This document shows, one piece after another, positions 53,751 to 61,550 of a DNA stretch of 64,000 nucleotides (position 1 is its first letter; each line of letters begins with the position of its first letter). The notes beneath the pieces are model-generated. The model was not told where the DNA came from, made no database searches, and saw only the letters and a program-made list of their open reading frames with translations. Source of the DNA: Pseudorhodoplanes sinuspersici (GTDB taxonomy: Bacteria > Pseudomonadota > Alphaproteobacteria > Rhizobiales > Xanthobacteraceae); NCBI RefSeq assembly GCF_002119765.1, contig NZ_CP021112.1, forward strand, positions 3,280,501 to 3,344,500, read 5' to 3'. Made by a program: the position numbers and the translations under genes.

Positions 53751-53822
53751 CCGGTCGTCCCCGCGAAAGCGGGGACCTCGTGTAATGGCAAGTGTGGGTT
53801 CCCGCTGCGCGGGAACGAACGG
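53751..53822. repeat. Intergenic palindromic repeat, GC family (copy 7)
   Basis: CCGGTCGTCCCCGC-GAAA-GCGGGGACCTC faces TGGGTTCCCGC-TGC-GCGGGAACGAACGG. Lies between the convergent Tad-like and dehydrogenase genes. Confidence 0.78.
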
Positions 53823-53831
53823 AGTTTGCCG

Positions 53832-54770
53832 CTAGCGCTTCTTTCCTTTCCCCTTGCCCTTCTTCCTTTTCACGCCGGCCATTTTTTCCAGCACGCCGCA
53901 GACGGCGCCGGTGTCCTGCTCGGCATAGCCAGTCGAGAGGGTCGAGGCGTAGATCGGCAGTGTCGCGCTGAACAGCGGTGTCGGCACGCCGAGCTTGTTG
54001 GCGTATTCGCCGATCACGCTCATGTCCTTTTGCCAGACATAGTTCTTCATCGTCGCTTCCGAATAATCGCCCTTGGCCATCATCGGCCCGCGGATTTCCA
54101 GCATGCGCGAATTGCCGGCGCCGACGCTGGCGAATTTCAGGATCTGCTCCGGATCGAGTCCGGCTTTCATGCCGAGCACCATGGCTTCGGCGGCGGCGAC
54201 GTTATGAATCGCGACCAGGAGGTTCGCGACATATTTCATCTTGCTGCCATTGCCGAACGCGCCGAGGTCGTAGGTCTGGCGCGAGAAGCCGTTGAAGATC
54301 GGTTGCACCTTCTTGATCGCCTTGGTATCGCCGCTGGCATAGACGACGAGATCCTTCACCGCCGCCTGTGCGCCGGTGCCGCTCATCGGGCAATCCAGCG
54401 TCGTGTGGCCGGCCTTGCGCAGAGCCTTCTCGGCCGCAAGCTTGTCGTCCAGCGTAAAGGTCGAGGCCTCGACAATGATGCGCGAGGGGGCTTTGGCATC
54501 GACGATGTCCTGTACCACAGCGTGCAGCGCCTTTGCGCTCGGCAAACTGGTGATGACCACAGGAGCATCCGCCAGCAGCTCTTTCACATCGTGATAGATA
54601 TCGACGCCGGCTTTCTTCATCGCCTTTTGCCGGGCTGGATCGGTATCGATGCCGAGGACGGTCCAGCCGTCGGCCACGAGGTTGCGCGCAAATGCGCCGC
54701 CCATGATACCGAGGCCGATGATTCCGACCTTGCCCTTGATCCCGACCTTGCCTTTGGATTTCTTCGCCAC
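53832..54770 (-). CDS. Beta-hydroxyacid dehydrogenase (3-hydroxyisobutyrate/tartronate semialdehyde reductase family)
   Basis: 312 residues from GTG 54770, preceded by GGAGAAG. NAD-binding VGIIGLGIMGGAFARNL, substrate-loop DCPMSGTGAQAA and catalytic Lys in GNGSKMKYVANL are intact. The N terminus has a tandem KGKVGI duplication (18-bp DNA repeat, 54720-54755), and the C terminus is a Lys/Gly tail. It could reduce tartronate semialdehyde, linking to Hyi at 8461, but the genes are far apart, so the substrate is open. Confidence 0.85.
   Translation of the reverse strand: MAKKSKGKVGIKGKVGIIGLGIMGGAFARNLVADGWTVLGIDTDPARQKAMKKAGVDIYHDVKELLADAPVVITSLPSAKALHAVVQDIVDAKAPSRIIVEASTFTLDDKLAAEKALRKAGHTTLDCPMSGTGAQAAVKDLVVYASGDTKAIKKVQPIFNGFSRQTYDLGAFGNGSKMKYVANLLVAIHNVAAAEAMVLGMKAGLDPEQILKFASVGAGNSRMLEIRGPMMAKGDYSEATMKNYVWQKDMSVIGEYANKLGVPTPLFSATLPIYASTLSTGYAEQDTGAVCGVLEKMAGVKRKKGKGKGKKR
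54720..54755. repeat. 18-bp tandem repeat in the dehydrogenase 5' end
   Basis: GATTCCGACCTTGCCCTT and GATCCCGACCTTGCCTTT, 16 of 18 identical, directly adjacent. On the coding strand they give two successive KGKVGI units, so the reading frame is kept. Confidence 0.85.
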
Positions 54771-54882
54771 GATGCTTCTCCGTTCTATGCCCGACTTGAT
54801 GATGCTCAGCTTGGCCGCGGGGCTTCGTTATTATATGGCTTTGCTTGCGGGCAATAGTCCCGTTCTGAGATGGGGGAATTGA

Positions 54883-55866
54883 ATGCGGCCGCGCGTCTAT
54901 GTCACTCAGCCGATCGCCGAAAGCGCCTTGCTGCGGCTGCGAGAAGTTGCCGACGTCGAGATCAATCATGACTCCAGCCGCATCATTTCCAGATCCAAGC
55001 TGATCGAGGCGGCGAAAAGCAGCGATATCATTCTGGCGCTGTTGCACGATACCATCGACCGCGATGTACTGGCCGCCAATCCCGATCTCAAGGCGATCGC
55101 CTCGATGACCATCACGCCGGATCGCATCGATGTGGCGGAGGCGACCAAACGCAAGATCATGGTTACCAATATTCCGGCGGTGGTGACCGACGCCACCGCC
55201 GATATGGCTTTCGGCCTGTTGCTCGCGGTGGCGCGGCGGATTGCCGAGGGCGATCGCGTCGTCCGCTCCGGTGTGTTTCCCGGCTCGCAATCCAATCATC
55301 TCGCCGGCACCGGCGTGACCAGCAAGACGCTGGGGCTGGTCGGTTTCGGCCGCATCGGCCAGGCGATGGCGCGGCGTGCGCGCGGTTTCGACATGCGGGT
55401 GATCTATGCCGACCCGCGCGGCTTTGCCGATCCGGAGATTCAGGCGCTCGGCACGCAGGTCAGTCTGGAGGAAGTGCTGGGGCAGGCGGATTTCATCTCG
55501 CTGCATCCGCAACTCACCGACGAGACCCGTCACATGATCAGCACGCGGCAATTCGCGCTGATGAAGCGCAGCGCGTTCCTGATCAACACCTCGCGCGGTC
55601 CGATCATCGATGACGAGGCATTGATCAAGGCTTTGACGGAAGGCCGCATCGCCGGCGCCGGGCTCGATGTCTATACCAACGAACCGAAAATCGAGCGCGC
55701 ATTGCTGACCATGGATAACGTCGTGCTGACGCCGCATCTCGGCAGCGCGGTGCGTGAACTGCGCGAGAACATGGCGCATATCGTGGTCGACAATATCGCA
55801 GCGATTGCCGAAGGCCGCGTGCCGCCGAACATCATCAATAAAGAGGTGGTGGAGGCGGCGGCGTAA
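54883..55866 (+). CDS. D-isomer 2-hydroxyacid dehydrogenase
   Basis: 327 residues. LGLVGFGRIGQAMARRARGF is the NAD-binding loop; catalytic Arg in NTSRGPIIDD, Glu in YTNEP and His in LTPHLGSA complete the triad. SerA/glyoxylate (hydroxypyruvate) reductase class. Divergent from the beta-hydroxyacid dehydrogenase, with a 112-bp spacer. It could act on glyoxylate or hydroxypyruvate; the substrate is not proved. Confidence 0.88.
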   Translation: MRPRVYVTQPIAESALLRLREVADVEINHDSSRIISRSKLIEAAKSSDIILALLHDTIDRDVLAANPDLKAIASMTITPDRIDVAEATKRKIMVTNIPAVVTDATADMAFGLLLAVARRIAEGDRVVRSGVFPGSQSNHLAGTGVTSKTLGLVGFGRIGQAMARRARGFDMRVIYADPRGFADPEIQALGTQVSLEEVLGQADFISLHPQLTDETRHMISTRQFALMKRSAFLINTSRGPIIDDEALIKALTEGRIAGAGLDVYTNEPKIERALLTMDNVVLTPHLGSAVRELRENMAHIVVDNIAAIAEGRVPPNIINKEVVEAAA

Positions 55867-55875
55867 CCCGCCGGA

Positions 55876-56463
55876 TCAGTATTCGATCCCGTCCTTGTCG
55901 CCCGAGCGCGGATGTTTCCGGCGCTGCTCATGTGCTTTGCCGGCATGCTTTCCGAGCGTCCAGCCCACAGCCTTGAGATTGTCTTGCGCCCAATCGACCG
56001 ACTCCTGGTCTGTAACCGTGGCGATCGCGTTATTCCAGCGGTTGAACCAGCCAGCCAGGCTGATGACCGCGAGCATCTCCACGATCTGCCTGTCGGAATA
56101 ATTTTTTCGGAGAGCCGCGAAATGCATCGGCTCGACCATGCTGGGCACGCTTGCGCCATCGCGCGCGAGGCGTAGCGCCGCCTTCTCGGCCTCGCTGAAA
56201 GCCTGAGAATGCTCGAAGGTCCAGATGTCACGGATGCGTTCCGGGTCGACGCCCAGCAGATTCAGCGTATAGGCGCCATGCGCCTGGCAATGCTGACAGC
56301 CGCCGGCGATGCTCGCCATCGTGAAGATTTCACCGCGCAACTGTTTCGGCAGGTTGTTCGGCGACACCATGACGAGTTCGGCAAGCTGTTGAAACGCCTT
56401 GGCAAGTTCCGGCCACTGGAAGAATTCAAGGTTCTGCCGGTCTTGATATGTGTCGTCAGACAT
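55876..56463 (-). CDS. Carboxymuconolactone decarboxylase/AhpD-like protein
   Basis: 195 residues. Helical AhpD-like core with a Cys56-x2-Cys59 redox pair and His62 (GGCQHCQAHG), then SEAEKAALRLARDGA and YSDRQIVEMLAVISLAGWFNRWNN. The CxxC motif points to peroxidase or thiol-disulfide activity rather than decarboxylation. The tail is Lys/Arg rich. Stop is 10 bases from the convergent hydroxyacid dehydrogenase. Confidence 0.85.
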   Translation of the reverse strand: MSDDTYQDRQNLEFFQWPELAKAFQQLAELVMVSPNNLPKQLRGEIFTMASIAGGCQHCQAHGAYTLNLLGVDPERIRDIWTFEHSQAFSEAEKAALRLARDGASVPSMVEPMHFAALRKNYSDRQIVEMLAVISLAGWFNRWNNAIATVTDQESVDWAQDNLKAVGWTLGKHAGKAHEQRRKHPRSGDKDGIEY

Positions 56464-56529
56464 TTTCCGCTTTCGCTCCGCTCATGTCCGTCCGGCAGGC
56501 ATGAAGCATGCCGTGCTGCCGGCAATGTG

Positions 56530-57300
56530 TCATTCCGCCGTCCAGCCGCCATCGATCACGAGCGATGACCCCGTCATCAAGGCGGATGCATCGGACGCGA
56601 GAAACACGACTGCACCCATCAGATCCTCGACCTGGCCGAGCCGGCCGAGCTTGATCTTGTCCAGCACCGAACGCTTGAACGTCGCGTCCTCGAAGAATGG
56701 CCGCGTCATCGGCGTTTCGATGAAGGTCGGCGCCAGCGCATTGACGCGGATGCCATGCGGTCCGAGTTCGATCGCCATGGTCTTGTTGAGCCCTTCGATC
56801 GCGGCCTTGCTGGCGCAATAGACGCTGCGCCGCGCGCCGCCGACATGGCCCATCTGCGATGACATGTGGATGATCGAGCCTTGCGTTTTCGTCTCGATCA
56901 TTTTCCGCGCCACGGCCTGCGCGACAAAAAAGGCCGAGCGCACATTCAGATTCATGACGACATCGAAATCCTCGATCTTCACATCGATGAAGGGCGCAGG
57001 ACGGTTGGTGCCGGCATTGTTGATCAGGATGTCGAACGCGGTCTCGCGCGCGATGAAACCCCGCACGGCCTCGATGTCGGTCACGTCGAGCGTGGTCGCA
57101 TGCGCCTTGCCGCCCTTGAAGCGAATATCATTGGCCAGCGTTTCGATCTCGTTTGCCGTGCGCGAGATGAGCGTGACGGCGGCACCGGCATCGGCGAGTG
57201 CAACGGCACAGGCGGCGCCGATGCCGCGACCGGCGCCGGTCACCAGCGCACGTTTGCCATCGAGGCGGAAGGAGGGGGTGGTGGGGAGAGACGCGTTCAT
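56530..57300 (-). CDS. SDR family oxidoreductase, partner of the HisD-like enzyme
   Basis: 256 residues. TGAGRGIG loop, NNAG, Ser in HMSSQMG, Tyr/Lys in YCASKAA, and C-terminal MTGSSLVIDGGW. Directly abuts the HisD-like stop (start at 57300, stop at 57301), so the two are one operon. With the HisD-like dehydrogenase it could oxidise a diol or polyol; related pairs act in 2,3-dihydroxypropane-sulfonate breakdown, but this SDR is not specific enough to say. Confidence 0.87.
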   Translation of the reverse strand: MNASLPTTPSFRLDGKRALVTGAGRGIGAACAVALADAGAAVTLISRTANEIETLANDIRFKGGKAHATTLDVTDIEAVRGFIARETAFDILINNAGTNRPAPFIDVKIEDFDVVMNLNVRSAFFVAQAVARKMIETKTQGSIIHMSSQMGHVGGARRSVYCASKAAIEGLNKTMAIELGPHGIRVNALAPTFIETPMTRPFFEDATFKRSVLDKIKLGRLGQVEDLMGAVVFLASDASALMTGSSLVIDGGWTAE

Positions 57301-58608
57301 TCACTCCGCTGCCGTCGCATAAGCGATATTTCGGCCGCCATAGCGGCGCACGCGGATATTCGCCTGTTCGGCGTGACCCAAAAATCCCTCCAGCACGCAG
57401 AGCCGCGAGCAATATTCACCGATCATCGCACTCGCTTCATCGGTCAGCACCTTCTGGTAGGTGCAGGTCTTGATGAACTTGCCGACCCACAGGCCGCCGG
57501 TGAAGCGCGCATTCTTCTTGGTCGGCAAGGTGTGATTGGTGCCGATCACCTTGTCGCCATAGGCGACATTGGTGCGCGGGCCCAGGAACAGCGCGCCGTA
57601 ATTGGTCATATGCTTGAGGAAATAATCCGGGTCGCGCGTCATCACCTGCACATGCTCGGAGGCAACGCGGTCGGCTTCCGACACCATCTCGTCGACGGAG
57701 TCACAAACGATCACCTCGCCGTAGTCCTTCCAGGCCTGTCCCGCCGCGTCGGCGGTCGGCAGAATGGTGAGCAGGCGCTCGACTTCTGCAATCGTGTCCT
57801 TCGCCAGTTTCTCGGAATTGGTGATCAGCACCGCCGGAGAGGTGGGGCCGTGTTCCGCCTGGCCGAGCAGGTCGGTCGCGCAGATTTCCGCATCAACGCT
57901 GTCGTCGGCGATGATCAGCGTTTCGGTCGGGCCGGCGAGGAGATCGATGCCGATGCGGCCGAACAATTGCCGCTTGGCTTCGGCGACATAGGCGTTGCCG
58001 GGGCCGACGATCATATCCACGGGCTTGATCGTGTCGGTGCCGAGCGACATCGCCGCAACAGCCTGCACGCCGCCCAGCACATAGATTTCGTCGGCGCCGC
58101 CGAAATGCATCGCCGCAACGATCGCCGGATGCGGTCCGCCATGATGCGGCGGCGCGCAGGCGATGATGCGCTTCACGCCGGCGACGCGCGCGGTGACGAT
58201 CGACATATGCGCCGAGGCCACCATCGGATAGCGGCCGCCCGGCACGTAGCAGCCGACCGCATTCACCGGGATGTGGCGATGGCCGAGAATGACGCCGGGC
58301 AGGGTCTCGACTTCGAGATCCTGCATCGTGTCGCGCTGCTTCTGCGCGAAGTTGCGGACCTGCGCCTGCGCGAATTTGATGTCCTCGAGATCGCGTTTCG
58401 ACACTTGCGAGATCGCACGCTCGATCTCCTGGTCGTTCAGCCGGAAATTCGCCGGCTCCCAATTGTCGAATTTTTTCGACAGGTTGCGGATGGCGGCATC
58501 GCCGCGGGCTTTCACATCGGCCAGAATGGCTTCGACGGTCGCTCGCACCTTCGCGTCGGCGGCTTCGACGGCATCGGCGGACAGACCGCGTTTGAGGAAG
58601 CGTGCCAT
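57301..58608 (-). CDS. Histidinol dehydrogenase-family protein (sulfopropanediol dehydrogenase-like branch)
   Basis: 435 residues. [20 protein letters not shown], then MVASAHMS, and [32 protein letters not shown] and TNHTLPT are conserved HisD motifs; zinc ligands and the catalytic Glu/His pair (SEHVQ) are kept. Unlike biosynthetic HisD it lies in no his operon, and the RNIPVN-like segment is the pattern of the HpsN/sulfopropanediol 3-dehydrogenase branch. NAD-dependent two-step oxidation of an alcohol to an acid is the likely chemistry. Confidence 0.83.
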   Translation of the reverse strand: MARFLKRGLSADAVEAADAKVRATVEAILADVKARGDAAIRNLSKKFDNWEPANFRLNDQEIERAISQVSKRDLEDIKFAQAQVRNFAQKQRDTMQDLEVETLPGVILGHRHIPVNAVGCYVPGGRYPMVASAHMSIVTARVAGVKRIIACAPPHHGGPHPAIVAAMHFGGADEIYVLGGVQAVAAMSLGTDTIKPVDMIVGPGNAYVAEAKRQLFGRIGIDLLAGPTETLIIADDSVDAEICATDLLGQAEHGPTSPAVLITNSEKLAKDTIAEVERLLTILPTADAAGQAWKDYGEVIVCDSVDEMVSEADRVASEHVQVMTRDPDYFLKHMTNYGALFLGPRTNVAYGDKVIGTNHTLPTKKNARFTGGLWVGKFIKTCTYQKVLTDEASAMIGEYCSRLCVLEGFLGHAEQANIRVRRYGGRNIAYATAAE

Positions 58609-58645
58609 GGATTTTTCCTTTGTCTGCGGCAGCTCAACGCCGCCG

Positions 58646-59020
58646 TTATTGCGACGATGCCTTGCGGTTGGCTAGAACGCAGCGGATGCCGCCACGCGGG
58701 TCGGCCACATCGCCGGTATAGCGCGGGATCAGGTGGACGTGAACGTGCATGCGCGACTGGCCGCCAGCACGGCCGACATTCACGCCGATGTTGTAGCCAT
58801 CAGGGCTGTGTTCCTCGGCGATGAACGCTTTAGCCCTGTCGAGCAGTTCGATGACTCTCGCCTTCTCCGTTGCGGTCATTTCAAAGAAATCGGCGACGTG
58901 CCGGCGCGGCACCACCAGGACGTGGCCCCTGGACAATGCGTTGTTGTCATACCGCACATAGGCTTCGTTGGCTTCGAAGAGCACTTGGTCGAGTCGGCAT
59001 AGCTCGCAATCGTCAGCCAT
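58646..59020 (-). CDS. HIT family protein
   Basis: 124 residues. The histidine triad His92-x-His94-x-His96 lies in [29 protein letters not shown] and [15 protein letters not shown] are typical of the HinT/Fhit-type fold. A Cys5-x2-Cys8 pair near the N terminus matches HIT proteins with a zinc site. Likely a nucleoside phosphoramidase or dinucleotide hydrolase in the cytoplasm. It is 10 bases after the cyclase gene. Confidence 0.92.
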   Translation of the reverse strand: MADDCELCRLDQVLFEANEAYVRYDNNALSRGHVLVVPRRHVADFFEMTATEKARVIELLDRAKAFIAEEHSPDGYNIGVNVGRAGGQSRMHVHVHLIPRYTGDVADPRGGIRCVLANRKASSQ

Positions 59021-59030
59021 CGGCTTGCTG

Positions 59031-59984
59031 CTACTTGATCGCCTGCGGATTGATCGGCGATCCGGTCCCGCCGGTGATGATCAGCGGCGGGCCGGAGAAG
59101 AAGAATTCATAGACGCCGTCATTCTCGCAGTCCTCGGCGAGTTCTTTCAGATAGAAGATCTCGCCCATGCAGAGCCCCATGGCCGGGATCACCACCCAGT
59201 GCCACGGCTGGTTGGCTTCGTCGGTTTCATTCGGCCGCACTTCGCAGCCCCAGGTGTCCATGCAGAGCGCGGCGATCTGCTTGTCCTGGCACCAATAGCA
59301 GTTCTCGAACATCACGCCCGGCGCATCGCCACCGGCATAGCCGCCCCACACGCCTTCCGACAGGCAGCGCTCCATCTGGCCGGTACGCACATGCACGAAA
59401 TCGCCCTTGCGGATTTCAACATTCTGCGCCCGTGCGCATTTGTTGAGCTCTTCGTTGGAGATGCCTTCGCCGTCCTTCAGCCACGGCACGCCACGAAAGC
59501 GCGCGATGTCGAGAAGGACGCCTCTGCCGACCATCTTGTTCTTGGAATGCTCGATGCCGAGCACGGCGAGCCCGCGCGAGTCGATCAGCTTCGCATCGTG
59601 GCCATTATAGGCCTTGTCCTCGTAGAAGATGTGACCGAGCGCATCCCAATGCGTTGCGCCCTGCACGCACAGGTTCAGCGTGTCGTCGGCATAGCGGATC
59701 TTGTTCCAGTCCTGCTGCCCGGCGATCGCGTCTGTGCCGGTCGCCAGCATCTGGTGAATCGGATTGAATCGTCCGCCGAACAGTCCGGTCTGCGGACCTT
59801 CGCGGTCGAGCGGAATGCCGAGTGCGAACACTTTGCCGGCGCGAATCAACTTTGAGGCGTTGACGATGTCTTCCGGCGTCACATGGTTGAGTGTGCCGAT
59901 CTGATCGTCCTTGCCCCAGCGGCCCCAGTTCGAGAGCTTTTTCGAAGCTTCTTCGATCGCTTCCCGGCCTACCTTGATGTTCAT
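59031..59984 (-). CDS. Cyclase family protein (long form)
   Basis: 317 residues from ATG 59984; GTGGAGGACAAC lies upstream. The metal site lies in VQGATHWDALGHI (H-x-D-x3-H), although the preceding His of the H-x3-H pair is replaced. NWGRWGKDDQIGTLNHVTPE is typical of the long cyclase branch found in aromatic degradation clusters. Substrate unknown. Cotranscribed with HIT, HisD-like and SDR genes. Confidence 0.83.
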   Translation of the reverse strand: MNIKVGREAIEEASKKLSNWGRWGKDDQIGTLNHVTPEDIVNASKLIRAGKVFALGIPLDREGPQTGLFGGRFNPIHQMLATGTDAIAGQQDWNKIRYADDTLNLCVQGATHWDALGHIFYEDKAYNGHDAKLIDSRGLAVLGIEHSKNKMVGRGVLLDIARFRGVPWLKDGEGISNEELNKCARAQNVEIRKGDFVHVRTGQMERCLSEGVWGGYAGGDAPGVMFENCYWCQDKQIAALCMDTWGCEVRPNETDEANQPWHWVVIPAMGLCMGEIFYLKELAEDCENDGVYEFFFSGPPLIITGGTGSPINPQAIK

Positions 59985-60189
59985 CGACACGTTGTCCTCC
60001 ACGGCATTTTCGTTACGGCTCTTCCCGCATGCGGGCGGCCGAAGCGATTGTGGAACAACCAAGACCGATCCGTCTACCGGTCAATTGAAGAAGCGCAAAA
60101 ATGGGTCACGAGGTTTTTGACGATGTGGAATACCGCCGCATGCTGCGGGTTTGCCGTTTGTCAGGCTGGAATCATTTCAGGAGGTATCG

Positions 60190-60816
60190 ATGCGTTTGCG
60201 TATGAAAGCGATGATCGGTGCTGCAATGACCGTCGGCATTCTGGCAGCGGCACCCGTTCAGGCCACATCGGTGATCGAGGAATGGGACAGTGTGAAGGTG
60301 CCGCCCGCACCGGCGCTGAAAGCCGTGACGGTCGATCCGAAGACCACGGCACTGCTGATGCTGGATTTCATGAACCAGAATTGCGGCAAACGGCCGCGCT
60401 GCGTCGAATCCTTGCCGGCGATGAAAAATCTGCTCGATGCCGCGCGCGGCGCAAAAGTGCCGGTGGTCTACAGTTTCATCGCCAACACCACGGCTGCCGA
60501 TGTGATGAAGGACGTGGCGCCGATCGACGGCGAGGCGTCGGTGACATCGGGTCCTAATAAATTCCTGCGCACTGATCTCGAGAAAATCTTGAAGGACAAG
60601 GGCATCCAGACCGTGATCGTGGTCGGCACCGCCGCCAATGGCGCCGTGCTGCAGACGGCGTCGCACGCGGCGCTCACGGGCTACAATGTCATCATCCCGG
60701 TCGATGGTATCAGCGGCGATCCGTATGCCGAGCAATATACCGCGTGGAACATGGTCAACGCGCCCGGCGTGTCGGCGAAGTCGACGCTGACGAAGAGTGG
60801 GATGATCAAGTTTTGA
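60190..60816 (+). CDS. Secreted isochorismatase-fold protein, catalytic Cys replaced
   Basis: 208 residues from ATG 60190, with a perfect AGGAGGT upstream. Signal peptide (MKAMIGAAMTVGILAAAPVQA) and mature TSVIEEW. The triad is Asp59 (LLMLDF), Lys124 (GPNKFL) and the expected Cys in VGTAANGAV, where it is Ala152. In the family Cys is the nucleophile for amidases; isochorismatase proper also lacks it, but periplasmic location is unusual for that. It may have another role or be inactive. Divergent from the cyclase. Confidence 0.8.
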   Translation: MRLRMKAMIGAAMTVGILAAAPVQATSVIEEWDSVKVPPAPALKAVTVDPKTTALLMLDFMNQNCGKRPRCVESLPAMKNLLDAARGAKVPVVYSFIANTTAADVMKDVAPIDGEASVTSGPNKFLRTDLEKILKDKGIQTVIVVGTAANGAVLQTASHAALTGYNVIIPVDGISGDPYAEQYTAWNMVNAPGVSAKSTLTKSGMIKF

Positions 60817-60883
60817 CGGACGCTCGTTCGCGGGAGGGAACAGGTTTGTTGTATCATCCCGCGAATGCTTCGCATCATTGTGA

Positions 60884-60897
60884 TTGATGTCGATCAA
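60884..60897 (+). promoter_or_regulatory. FNR/FixK box (perfect)
   Basis: TTGAT-GTCG-ATCAA, an exact match to the FNR/FixK consensus, 205 bases before the phasin-like gene and 68 bases after the isochorismatase-like stop. No other gene could use it except the phasin-like one, so micro-oxic activation is likely. The rest of the gap (60817-61101) shows no further feature. Confidence 0.7.
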
Positions 60898-61101
60898 TGA
60901 CTGTCCGCAACATTGCCTCATTGATTGAGTTTACTCGTGACTTCGGCGCAGGAGTGTGCCGCCACGTCCCTCAATTCTGGCCTTACGGCTCGTAACCGAG
61001 CGGCTGCGCACACAACCGAAGTGCCGCAGACGGAACAATGTCGATTCCCGAACGCGGGTGAGAGGGGAGGTTGGTAGCGTTTGTAACCAGGGAGAAACGT
61101 C

Positions 61102-61536
61102 ATGGCGTATCAACAGGGTATCACCGGGGGCGATCCATTGCAGCAGGCCTTTGACGCTTGTGAACCGTACCGGGCCGCTTTCAGCGAAAACTGTGCGACC
61201 TTCTGGCGCGGTCAGGACAAGATCTTGGACAGCATGCAGGAATTCGCGTCCGGCTGGTTTACGCGTCGGCACGAGGCCGCGAGATCGGCCATCGAGACGG
61301 CTCAGCGTGCGGGAGCCGTGCATTCGCCGGCTGATGCCATGCGGGAATTGCAAAACTGGATGACGGGTTCGATGCAACGCATGACGGCGGATGGCGTGGC
61401 GTGCCAGAAACATCTCATGACTGTAGCGGAATGCACCTTATCAGCGGCAGCGACCGCGTCGCACGCGCCGGATTTTACATCGCCACCGCGTCCTGCTCCT
61501 GACAGCGGCCCATACCAGCATGCCAGGGCGGCCTAA
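61102..61536 (+). CDS. Phasin family protein
   Basis: 144 residues from ATG 61102, with CAGGGAGAAACGTC upstream. Mainly amphipathic helices; FWRGQDKILDSMQEFASGWF and RHEAARSAIETAQRAGAVHS are typical of the Phasin_2 family, ending in a Pro/Ala-rich tail. Phasins coat polyhydroxyalkanoate granules. A perfect FixK/FNR box upstream suggests control by oxygen limitation. No phaC or phaZ is in the window. Confidence 0.75.
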   Translation: MAYQQGITGGDPLQQAFDACEPYRAAFSENCATFWRGQDKILDSMQEFASGWFTRRHEAARSAIETAQRAGAVHSPADAMRELQNWMTGSMQRMTADGVACQKHLMTVAECTLSAAATASHAPDFTSPPRPAPDSGPYQHARAA

Positions 61537-61550
61537 GCGAGACGTCCGTT

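Noticed and set aside
3528..53822. CRISPR array interpretation of the repeated GC palindromes
   Set aside because: Copies are single, far apart, palindromic and of unequal length, with no regular spacers or cas genes.
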